From positions 37,827 to 101,826 of the forward strand of contig CAWHZI010000002.1 in assembly GCA_963833835.1 (NCBI GenBank): a DNA stretch of 64,000 nt, read 5' to 3'. Numbering within the stretch: position 1 is the stretch's first letter; every line of letters starts with the position of its first letter. The notes under the pieces were generated by a model that had not been told where the DNA came from, did not search any database, and was given only the letters and a program-made list of their open reading frames with translations. A program made the translations under genes and the position numbers. Shown here in pieces: positions 9,562-16,514 of the stretch. The DNA is from Bog-532 sp963833835 (GTDB lineage: Bacteria; Actinomycetota; Actinomycetes; Streptosporangiales; Streptosporangiaceae).

Positions 9562-9597
9562 GGCCGGGGCGGCCGGGGCGGCCGGGGCGGCCGGGGC
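9562..9597 (+). repeat. Four tandem copies of a 9-bp unit inside the ROK gene
   Basis: GGCCGGGGC is repeated exactly four times (9562, 9571, 9580, 9589). It lies within the first low-complexity insertion, just before the block ARGPVRLAVVSAAD. The unit is a multiple of three, so copy-number change alone would not shift the frame. Confidence 0.85.
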
Positions 9598-10151
9598 GGT
9601 GGCCCGCGGGCCGGTCCGGCTGGCCGTGGTCAGCGCGGCCGATCCGGTGGACCGGGCCACCGGCCGGATGGTCCACCTGCCGGACAGCCCGTTCCTGCTC
9701 GGTGACCTGGACCCGGTCGCGGTGCTCGCCCCGCTGGTGGCCGGCCCCGTCATCGTCGACAACGACGTGAACTGGGCCGCCCGCGCCGAGCGCGACCACC
9801 ACGTCACCGGGGCCAGCGCGCTGGACGACTTCGCCTACGTCTACCTCGGTGAGGGCCTGGGCTGCGCCATCATCAGCGACGGCGAGGTCCGCCGCGGCCA
9901 CGGCGGCCTGGCCGGCGAGATCGCCCACCTGCTGGTCGCCGGCCCGAACGGCCAGGCCACCAGCCTCATCGATGTCTTCGGCCAGCTGGGCCTGCGCCAG
10001 CCCAACGCCACCGCCATCGACACGGCCCGCCTCCTCACCGCCACCACCACCCCCGGCTCGCAGGCCGTCCCCGGCTCCGCGTCCCCGGCCGTCCCGGGCC
10101 CCGCGTCCCCGGCTCCGCGTCCCGGCCGGGCTCCGCGTCCCAGGCCGCCCC

Positions 10152-10265
10152 GGCTCCGCGTCCCCGGCCGTCCCCGGCTCCGCGTCCCCGGCCGCCTCAG
10201 GCTCCGCGTCCCCGGCCGCCTCAGGCTCCGCGTCCCCGGCCGTCCCGGGCTCCGCGTCCCCGGCC
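10152..10265 (+). repeat. 24-bp tandem repeat array inside the ROK gene
   Basis: GGCTCCGCGTCCCCGGCC recurs at 10152, 10176, 10200, 10224 and 10248, an exact 24-bp period, with degenerate copies back to about 10076. In the frame that leads into the C-terminal ROK block each unit encodes eight residues of the type GSASPAAS or GSASPAVP, a Pro/Ala/Ser linker. Confidence 0.85.
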
Positions 10266-10544
10266 AACGTCACGCTCCAGGCCGTGGCCCGGGCGGTGGC
10301 CGGGGCGATCGCCGCGATAGTCGCCCTGGCTGACCCGGCCGAGATCGTCCTGGGCGGCCCCTGGGGCTCCCACCCCGTGCTGGCCGCGGCCATCGCCGAA
10401 GCTGCGGCGGCCCTGCCCCGCCCGGTCCCGGTCCGCGCCGCCGCCGCGGCCACCGAGCCTGCCCTGTCCGGTGCCCGCGCCGACGCCCTGGCCCGCCTTC
10501 GCGCCGCCATCGTCTCCCGCGCCCAGCCCGCCCGGCCCCATTGA

Positions 10545-11206
10545 GGCGCCACGACACTTCCTCAGTCACACCCGCCCCACTGCTCGGGCCGGGGTACGTC
10601 TTGAATGGCGCATTGCCCACAGCGGGGTGTCGGTAATGGTTCATCGCCAACAACGCGGGCCGGCCCCACCGGGCCTCGCGACCCCGCGGCCCAGCCTGTC
10701 CCAGGGAGTTCGGGGTGGGGTGATTTTTTAGCCACCTCCCGGCTGCGGGCTTCGCGCGGGGACCCCTGCGGCAGGCCGGGCCAGGCCAGAAGCGGCAGGC
10801 ACAGTGCGCCTGGGCCGCCTGGGCCCCCTGGCGAGCGTAGGGCCTGCCGCCACCCCCCGCACGAAGCCCCCAGGACACCGGCCAAACAATCACCCCAGGT
10901 GCGGGGTCCCCGGACGCTCACCATGAGGGCAATGTGACATTGCGACGCTAGAAGACAGGCAATGCCACATTGCCCGCCTGTGAGCGCGGTGCTGATGGTG
11001 CCGGCGTGAACTGAGCGACGGCTGCAACACAGGGGACCGCGCTCGGGGGCCGACTTTAGGGGCAATGGCGCCTTTACCCTTGCTGTAACACGGGGAAAGG
11101 CGCCTTTGGCCTCCTACCCCGAGTCGCCTGCGAGCTGAGTTGCTGGGCAACCCGGAGGCCATGCGCTTGCGGGACGTTCCCGGGCTGACGCCGGTCCTGG
11201 CCCGGA
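10545..11206. other. Gene-free region with repeated GGGCAATG-type palindromes
   Basis: I see no credible gene in these 660 bases; the open frames lack start signals and protein-like composition. The region holds related dyads: AATGGCGCATTGCCC (10604-10618), GCAATGTGACATTGC (10929-10943, a perfect 15-bp palindrome), GGCAATG-cca-CATTGCC (10958-10974, perfect), and a lone GGGCAATG at 11060-11067 leading into a hairpin. The shared half-site GGCAATG suggests a repeated protein-binding site or a small dispersed palindromic element. The downstream ends of the ROK gene and the minus-strand cassette converge here, so promoter function is less likely than a terminal or structural one. Confidence 0.6.
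11067..11104. terminator. Strong hairpin, possible terminator
   Basis: GGCGCCTTTACCC (11067-11079) pairs with GGGGAAAGGCGCC (11092-11104) with one mismatch and a 12-nt loop. It lies about 100 bp beyond the end of the minus-strand cassette (stop at 11207). It may therefore terminate that transcript, or the transcript of the convergent ROK gene. Confidence 0.45.
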
Positions 11207-12208
11207 TCAGGCCAGCTGCGTGACGGACTGGACGGCGAACGTCGGGACGGCCAGCGGCACGGTCGCCGCGCAGTTGCTGAACAACGGGGCGGTCGCGGTC
11301 TGGGCCAGCTCGACCTGGATCCGCCCCGGCGGCGCGGTCACCAGTCCCGGCCCGCCAGCCACCTGTCCCGGCCCATCGGCCACCACCCCCGGCGAGCCAG
11401 CCAGTGGTCCGGCCGGGCCCGCTAGCAGGACCTGCCAGTGCCCCGGCGCGGTCGGCACCGAGCTGATTGGCTCGTAGGCCTCGATCCGCAGGTCGCCGAA
11501 CGTCCGGCGGGCCGCGTCCTGGGCCGTTTGCTCCAGGAACCGGTACGCGCTGCGCCCGCGCAGGCCGGCCAGCATGACCCGGCCCGCCCGGTATTCGTCT
11601 ACCATCTGGCCGGCGTCCAGGACGTCGGCCCGGCCGTAGTTGATGCCGTGCGGGAACAGCAGCAGGGTGGCCGCGAACCGGTCACCGCCGATGTGCGAGC
11701 ACTCCCACACCGCCGGTCCTTCCCGCCGGGCCAGCAACGTCGCCACCAGCCGGCCCCGGGTCGCGCAGCACTGGTCGTGGCGCCCGTGCGCGCACACCGC
11801 GATCACGGGTTCGGCCGACGGCGTACCTGGCTCGGTGTACACCGCGGTCAGGTACTCGTCCGGGCCAGCCGCTTCGCCCCAGCGGACCGACTCACGCCCG
11901 GGGGTGCAGTCCACCCGGGCCCACCGCCAGCGCTGCCCGCCGTCCAGCCGGGCCCGCCCGGATCGGCGGATGGCGACCAGCCGGAACCCTTCGGCTGCGG
12001 CGCGCTGCTCGATCTTGATCCCCAGGGCCCGATCCAGCACCGGCGAACCGCGGAACGCGTTCGGGCCCCACGCGCTCGCGACTTCGAGCAGCAGCCAGCG
12101 CCGGCCGTAGGACGCGGTGCCCGCCACGGGTTCGCCCGCCTGCAGCGACCGTGTGCTGCAGGTCAGGCCGCCGGCCGACCGTGGCCAGGTCGTGCCGGTC
12201 GCGTCCAT
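11207..12208 (-). CDS. Sucrase/ferredoxin-like family protein (thioredoxin-fold [2Fe-2S] type)
   Basis: This is a Suc_Fer-like (PF06999) protein of about 333 residues. The family marker CAHGRHDQCC and the later WECSHIGGDRF supply the Cys/His set expected for a thioredoxin-like ferredoxin [2Fe-2S] cluster. LLLFPHGINYGR and the C-terminal FSNCAATVPLAVPTFAV are also family blocks. The ATG at 12208 is used here. A TTG at 12256, which would overlap the upstream stop, is an alternative. A Gly/Pro-rich insertion (LAGPAGPLAGSPG to GGPGLVTAPPGR) interrupts the C-terminal part before the IQVELAQTATAPLF block. It is third in the cassette after the repeat peptide and the JmjC enzyme, so it could supply electrons or act on the same product. 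That role is inferred from position only. Confidence 0.85.
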   Translation of the reverse strand: MDATGTTWPRSAGGLTCSTRSLQAGEPVAGTASYGRRWLLLEVASAWGPNAFRGSPVLDRALGIKIEQRAAAEGFRLVAIRRSGRARLDGGQRWRWARVDCTPGRESVRWGEAAGPDEYLTAVYTEPGTPSAEPVIAVCAHGRHDQCCATRGRLVATLLARREGPAVWECSHIGGDRFAATLLLFPHGINYGRADVLDAGQMVDEYRAGRVMLAGLRGRSAYRFLEQTAQDAARRTFGDLRIEAYEPISSVPTAPGHWQVLLAGPAGPLAGSPGVVADGPGQVAGGPGLVTAPPGRIQVELAQTATAPLFSNCAATVPLAVPTFAVQSVTQLA

Positions 12209-12248
12209 ATCGGCCAAGTCTGGACCATTCGCGCCAGTGCCGCCTACG

Positions 12249-13535
12249 TCAGGCAAGGCCGTCGGTCACCAGGATCCCGGACCGGAGCAGGCGCCGGCTC
12301 ACCACCAGGCTGTCGGCCTCGTCCAGCCCGGGCAGCGCGCCGGCCCGGTGCCGTTCGCCGCGGGCCAGGGCCCGGATCGCCGTCTCGCACTGGGCGGGAA
12401 GCCCGAGGCCCTGGCCGGGCACCTTCAGGTGGACCCCGGCCTCGTCCGCCGTGACCTGGGCGTCGAGGCCGTGCCGCAGCCGGACACCCACCTCGGCCGA
12501 CAGCCCGGCCGCCGCGTCCACGGTGGCCAGCGGGGCCACCGGTTCCGGCCGCACCAGCTGGCGCAGCCGGTGGCTCAGCGCCGCGGCGATCCGGTCCGGG
12601 CGGGCCGCGGGTGCCGCACCCAGGGCGTCAACAAAGGCCCGGGAGATATCCGCTACGGCCGCCGTCACCTCGTCCGTGTCCGCTGCCGAGCCCGCCGACG
12701 CCGAGGCCGCCGAGCCCATGATCGGCAGCGGCGTGCGCAGGTCATCCGCCCCGGCCACCGCGGCCGTCAGCTCGCGGACCACGTCGGCGCCGGTGAAGTT
12801 GGCCACGCCGATGGTCAGGTGGATGGAGGTGCCTTCCCGCGCGACCGCGGAGTGCAGCCAGCCGCGCGGCAGGTACAGCGCGTCTCCCGGCCGCATCACC
12901 ACGTCCAGTACGGGTTCCTCGCGGGCGCGGGCGGTCACCGCGGCCCGGTACTGCGACCAGGGCTCGTCGGCCCGGGGATGGGTGCGCACCGGGGCGTGGA
13001 TGCGCCAGTGTTTCTCCCCGCTGACCTGCAGCACGAACACGTCGTGCACGTCGTAGTGCGGGTCGAACCCGCGGTTGGCCTCCGGCGTGATGTAGGCGTT
13101 GACCTGGGCCGGGTGCCCGAGTTCGGCCACCAGCTGGCGGGTGAACGTCTGCAGCGCGGGCCAGGTGCGGTGCAGCCCCTGGAGCACGATCGTCGCGCCG
13201 CCCGCGAACTCCCGCAGCACCATGGCCGGGTCGACCTGGTCGGCGACGGCCGCGCCGAACCCGCCCGAGGCGGTGAAGCAGTCGCCGGACAGCACCGTTC
13301 CTTCTTTGGCCATCCGGATGAACGGCGTCCGCAGCGCCCGGTCGGTCAGCAGTTCGTCCGCGGCCGCCGGGGAGAACAGGTCGGCGAAGTCCCGCGGCAG
13401 CGACCCGGCCGCCGAATGCAGCGGCCCGGTGGCCCAGTACTTCCGCGCGAACACCTCAGGCGGCACGCAGACGCAGCGCCCGAGCGCGTACGCCCGGGCG
13501 CTGGTCTCGCTGGTCAGCTGCTCAGCCAACGTCAC
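12249..13535 (-). CDS. JmjC/cupin-like Fe(II)/2-oxoglutarate protein hydroxylase (NO66/MINA53/YcfD type)
   Basis: This 428-residue protein has the JmjC domain of ribosomal oxygenases (PF08007), which hydroxylate His or Arg side chains in proteins. Counting the GTG at 13535 as residue 1, the iron triad is His160 and Asp162 (GFDPHYDVHDVFVLQVSG) and His228 (ALYLPRGWLHSAV). GEKHWRIHAPV and a C-terminal region of helices suited to dimerisation and a winged helix follow, and the length is normal. The GTG overlaps the TGA of the repeat-peptide gene (GTGA at 13535-13532), which indicates translational coupling. An open frame continues upstream to 13808, but it is only the repeat DNA read in another frame. 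The adjacent peptide offers one His, one Asn and three Asp per repeat as possible targets. Substrate assignment is inference. Confidence 0.88.
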   Translation of the reverse strand: MTLAEQLTSETSARAYALGRCVCVPPEVFARKYWATGPLHSAAGSLPRDFADLFSPAAADELLTDRALRTPFIRMAKEGTVLSGDCFTASGGFGAAVADQVDPAMVLREFAGGATIVLQGLHRTWPALQTFTRQLVAELGHPAQVNAYITPEANRGFDPHYDVHDVFVLQVSGEKHWRIHAPVRTHPRADEPWSQYRAAVTARAREEPVLDVVMRPGDALYLPRGWLHSAVAREGTSIHLTIGVANFTGADVVRELTAAVAGADDLRTPLPIMGSAASASAGSAADTDEVTAAVADISRAFVDALGAAPAARPDRIAAALSHRLRQLVRPEPVAPLATVDAAAGLSAEVGVRLRHGLDAQVTADEAGVHLKVPGQGLGLPAQCETAIRALARGERHRAGALPGLDEADSLVVSRRLLRSGILVTDGLA

Positions 13536-13917
13536 GCACTGCCGTCGGCCCCGCCGTCGTGCCCGCCGGGGTTGGCTCCGCCGTCGGCGGTACCTTCGCC
13601 ACCTGCGGACCGTCGGCCCCGCCGTCGTGCCCGCCGGGGTTGGCTCCGCCGTCGGCGGTACCTTCGCCACCGGCGGAGCCGTCGGCCCCGCCGTCATGGC
13701 CGGCAGGGTTGGCCCCCCCATCGGCCGTACCTTCGCCACCCGCGGATCCGTCGGCCCCGCCGTCGTGCCCACCCTGGTTGGCCCCGCCGTCGGCCGTGCC
13801 TTCGCCACCCGCGGAGCCGTCGGCGCCGCCGTCGTGACCGCCGGGGTTGGCCCCGCCGTCCGCGGTACCTTCGCCCGTGCCGGACTCGTTGCTGATGTCG
13901 CCGTCGTTGATCGACAT
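13532..13917 (-). CDS. Gly/Asp-rich repeat peptide, candidate modified-peptide precursor, one base missing
   Basis: The ATG at 13917 has an excellent ribosome site (AGGAGGG, 7 nt upstream). A 15-residue leader (MSINDGDISNESGTG) is followed by five repeats of 23 residues: EGTADGGANPGGH then DGGADGSAGG. Repeat 2 has NQ for NP and repeat 3 has PA for PG. Positions E1, D5, N9, H13, D14 and D18 never vary. Four repeats are exactly 69 bp; the fourth is 68. Restoring one base at 13609/13610 keeps the frame and ends the peptide GGADGSA with a TGA that overlaps the JmjC GTG. As sequenced, translation instead shifts to a Pro/Thr-rich tail and stops at 13522. There is no signal peptide, membrane segment or Cys. 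I know of no named family. It could be a RiPP-like precursor or a metal-binding acidic repeat protein. Confidence 0.8.
13535..13872 (-). repeat. Five tandem 69-bp repeats encoding the peptide core
   Basis: Units run 13872-13804, 13803-13735, 13734-13666, 13665-13598 (68 bp) and 13597-13535 (63 bp, cut by the stop). The marker TACCTTCGCC on the plus strand (TG for TA in one copy) recurs at 13591, 13659, 13728, 13797 and 13866. The copies differ by few bases, which implies recent duplication or homogenisation. Confidence 0.95.
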
Positions 13918-14054
13918 ATAGCGTCCCTCCTCGCGTCGTCCCACCCCGTTACAGGGCTCAGTTAACACGCTCGCCAATGAGCCCAGGAGGGCGCACTGGC
14001 GCTAACGCTTCTTTCCGGCCAACGGGCGATTATGCAGTGGACCGCCGGGACCGC

Positions 14055-15677
14055 TCAGCCCAGCCGGGCGTACTCGATGATCGCGGCCGTGTCGGCGGCG
14101 GCCGGGAGCGTGCCGAACGTCGGCGCCCAGTCGCCGTCCAGCCGCGAGGCGCAGAACGCGTCCGCGACCGCGGCCGGCGCCTGCCGGACCAGCAGCGCGG
14201 CCTGGACCGCGAGCGCGATCTGGCTGACCAGCCGGCGCCCCGTCCCCGCGGCCGTACTCGTGGCCGCCTCCATCGCGGCCGATTCGATCGCGGCGGCCGC
14301 CGTGGCCAGCCGGGGTTCGGCCCCGGCGGCGCTCCGGATCTCGTCCAGCAACGGCTCGATGGCCTTCGGCTCGCGGGTCAGCACCCGCTGCACGTCGAGG
14401 ACCATCATGTTCGAGGTGCCTTCCCAGATCGCGTTCAGCGGCGCCTCGCGGTAGTAGCGCGGCAGCGGGTGCTCCTCGATGTAGCCGTTGCCGCCGATGC
14501 ACTCGATGGCTTCCTCGGCCACCAGCGGCGCCCGCTTGCAGTTCCAGTACTTGGCCACCGGGGTCAGGATGCGGCCCAGCAGCCGTTCGCTCTCGTCGTC
14601 GCGCCCGTCCATGGTGCCCGCCAGGCGGAAGGCCAGGTGGGTCGCGCCGGCCCACTCCAGGGCCAGGTCGGCCAGCACCGGCGCCTGGATCGGCAGCCCG
14701 GACAACCGGCTGCCGAACGCGCTGCGGTGATCGGCGTAGTGCAGCGCCTGCGACAGCGCGGCCCGGATCAGCCCGGCCGAGCCGACCGCGAAGTCCAGCC
14801 GGGTGTAGTCCGACGAGGTCAAGATGGTGCGGACGCCGCGGCCTTCCTCACCCACCCCGATCGCGTAGGCGTCGTGATATTCGATCTCCGACGACGCGTT
14901 GGCCCGGTTGCCGAGCTTGTCCTTGAGCCGCTGGATGACGATGCCGTTCGGGGTGCCGTCCGGCCGCCAGCGTGGCGCGAAGAAGCAGCCGGGCCCGGCC
15001 TCGGTCTGGGCCACGGTGAAGAACCCGTCGCTCATCGGGGCCGAGCAGAACCACTTGTGCCCGTTGAGCAGGTAGGGCCGTCCCGGGCCGCGGGACCCCA
15101 GCGGCCGGGCCACGGTCACGTTGGCCCGCAGGTCCGAACCGCCCTGCTTCTCGGTCATGGCGTAGCCCACGGTGGCGGCGTGCTTGGTCGCGATCGGCGC
15201 GTAGGCCGGGTCGTAGCCGGACCGGGCGACCCGTTCGGCGTAGGCGGATAGTTCCGGGGTGTCGCGCAGGAACGGGATCCCGGCGTAGGCCATGCCGGTG
15301 GGACAGGCGGTGGCTCCGTCCACCTGGTTCCACAGGTAGGACTGGACGGCCCGGGCCAGGTGGGCGCCGGGCTGGCTGGCCGTCCAGGCCAGCGCGTGCA
15401 CCCCGTGCCCGAAGGCCATGGCCATCAGCTCGTGGTAGGCCGGATGGAAGTCGACCACGTCGATGCGGCGGCCGAGCCGGTCGTGGGTGCGCAGCTCGGG
15501 CAGGTGCCGGTGCGCGTCCCGGGCCGCGGCCAGCGTGGCCGGGTCCCACACCGCCTGGCCGAGGCGCCCGGCGTTCGGGCGGCTCCACGGCGCGTGCTCG
15601 CCGATGGCGGCCGCGGCGATGACGTCGTGGCTGAACGCGTCGACACCAGTGAGGTCCTCGACCAGATTTGTGCTCAT
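14055..15677 (-). CDS. aidB: AidB-like acyl-CoA dehydrogenase
   Basis: This 540-residue flavoprotein of the acyl-CoA dehydrogenase superfamily matches the length of Escherichia coli AidB (541). The N-terminal extension has HAPWSRPNAGRLGQ and FHPAYHELM. The FAD/acyl-CoA core shows YAMTEKQGGSDLRAN (flavin/substrate region), KWFCSAPMSDGFF and the C-terminal IECIGGNGYIEEHPLPRYYRE with IWEGTSNMMVLD. AidB belongs to the adaptive response to alkylating agents and binds DNA; other family members oxidise branched acyl-CoAs. It lies downstream of a TetR gene on the same strand with a gap of about 24 nt (reconstructed), so it is probably the TetR target. The start ATG follows an AGGAAGGC motif. Confidence 0.85.
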   Translation of the reverse strand: MSTNLVEDLTGVDAFSHDVIAAAAIGEHAPWSRPNAGRLGQAVWDPATLAAARDAHRHLPELRTHDRLGRRIDVVDFHPAYHELMAMAFGHGVHALAWTASQPGAHLARAVQSYLWNQVDGATACPTGMAYAGIPFLRDTPELSAYAERVARSGYDPAYAPIATKHAATVGYAMTEKQGGSDLRANVTVARPLGSRGPGRPYLLNGHKWFCSAPMSDGFFTVAQTEAGPGCFFAPRWRPDGTPNGIVIQRLKDKLGNRANASSEIEYHDAYAIGVGEEGRGVRTILTSSDYTRLDFAVGSAGLIRAALSQALHYADHRSAFGSRLSGLPIQAPVLADLALEWAGATHLAFRLAGTMDGRDDESERLLGRILTPVAKYWNCKRAPLVAEEAIECIGGNGYIEEHPLPRYYREAPLNAIWEGTSNMMVLDVQRVLTREPKAIEPLLDEIRSAAGAEPRLATAAAAIESAAMEAATSTAAGTGRRLVSQIALAVQAALLVRQAPAAVADAFCASRLDGDWAPTFGTLPAAADTAAIIEYARLG

Positions 15678-15701
15678 GGGTTGCCTTCCTGGGACGCGGG
15701 G

Positions 15702-16317
15702 TCAGAGGAGCCGGGCCGGCGCCGGCCACGGCTCCCCGGCAGAACGCGGCCACCTCCCGGGTGATCGCGTCCCGGTCCGGCGGTACCTCGGTCCGGCGGG
15801 CCAGCGGGGCGACCAGCGCCTCCAGCAGCGCGCCAACGATCGCGGCCCCGCGCAGCCTGGCGTCCTGCGGGGCGAACTCGCCCGCCGTGACGCCCTCCCC
15901 GATCAGCCCGGCGAACACGTCGGCCAGCCGGGCGCGGGCGGCCAGCCGGACCTGATCCACTCCGGTGTCCATCGGCTCCACGATCACCGCGTAGGCCAGC
16001 CCGTCGCCCCGCAACGCCCGGTCGGCGAACGTGGCCACCGCGTCGCTGATGCGGTCCAGCGCCGGGCGTTCCCGCTCGGCCGCGATGGCCTGGACCACGG
16101 TCAGCTCCCGGTCGCACACCACCCGGAGCATCTCGGTGAACAGGGAGGCCTTGGACGGGAAGTGCCGGTACACCGACCCGGTGGCCACGTCCGCGACCGA
16201 CGCCACCACCGCGACCTGGGCCGCCGCGTAGCCCTGCTCGGCCACCACGACCCGGGCCGCCTCCAGGATCCGCCGCCGGCTGTCCGCGACCCGGGCCGCC
16301 ACCCTGGGGCTAGCCAC
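15702..16317 (-). CDS. TetR/AcrR family transcriptional regulator, C-terminal frame break
   Basis: The DNA-binding domain is intact: RRRILEAARVVVAEQGYAAA, then VADVATGSVYRHFPSKASLF. A ~130-residue ligand domain follows. The start is the GTG at 16317, behind GGGGAGGGC. As sequenced, the frame has no stop and runs into the aidB gene in a foreign frame. Removing one base in the CCC run near 15715 gives the ending VAGAGRLL and a TGA at 15702-15704. A palindrome lies 50-80 nt upstream, consistent with autorepression. Transcription toward aidB suggests an acyl-CoA or fatty-acid-related signal, but the ligand is unknown. Confidence 0.8.
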
Positions 16318-16366
16318 GTCCCGCCCTCCCCACGTCCTGGGCCAGCTCCCGGCCAGCCACGCCAAG

Positions 16367-16399
16367 ATGAATCTTTATTCATTAATGAAGCAGAATTCA
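16367..16399. promoter_or_regulatory. Palindromic operator between tetR and the ABC-F gene
   Basis: TTCATTAATGAA (16378-16389) is a perfect 12-bp palindrome. It is flanked by further half-sites ATGAAT (16367-16372) and AATTCA (16394-16399), so the whole 33 bp is roughly symmetric. It is AT-rich in GC-rich surroundings and sits 50-80 nt before the tetR start. This is the typical form of a TetR operator. It could also influence the divergent ABC-F gene. Confidence 0.6.
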
Positions 16400-16514
16400 C
16401 CCAGAGGGTCAACCCACCCAACGTTCCCCGACTGCGAAGCGCGGGGCACCCGGCACCCCAGGTCCCAGCGAAAACGTGTGGGGGATCGCTCACCCGCTGG
16501 CATAGCCTGCCCGG

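Larger units (their letters stand above)
8887..10544 (+). pseudogene. ROK family transcriptional regulator with several frame breaks and repeat insertions
   Basis: The N-terminal winged helix is clear (LLRALTDEHVLRALM, then LTRAELAAATGVSKPTAGES). It is followed by ROK sugar-kinase-like blocks: VGLALAVSIAPEGIVAE, RLAVVSAADPVDRATG, VIVDNDVNWAARAE, and the C-terminal PAEIVLGGPWGSHPVL to a TGA at 10542-10544. These blocks lie in different frames, with switches near 9136, 9230, 9600 and 10130, so no single protein can be made as sequenced. Two low-complexity insertions (about 9310-9600 and 10050-10265), absent from normal ROK proteins, separate the blocks. The second contains exact 24-nt tandem repeats. 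It could be a true pseudogene, a phase-variable gene or an error-rich assembly. Confidence 0.75.

Noticed and set aside
13559..13837. Plus-strand Pro/Ser/Ala-rich frame across the 69-bp repeats
   Set aside because: Repeats of 69 bp keep all six frames open. Only the minus frame has a strong ribosome site and a coupled stop-start junction.
13535..13872. Possible CRISPR array
   Set aside because: The units are contiguous 69-bp coding repeats with no unique spacers and no cas genes nearby.
13804..13872. RTX-type calcium-binding repeats
   Set aside because: The Gly/Asp content is suggestive, but the nonapeptide GGxGxDxUx spacing is absent and no secretion system is near. A metal-binding role remains possible but is not supported directly.
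14848..16365. A 505-residue TetR fusion protein
   Set aside because: After the TetR domain the frame is antiphase to the aidB gene. A one-base correction gives a normal TetR length.
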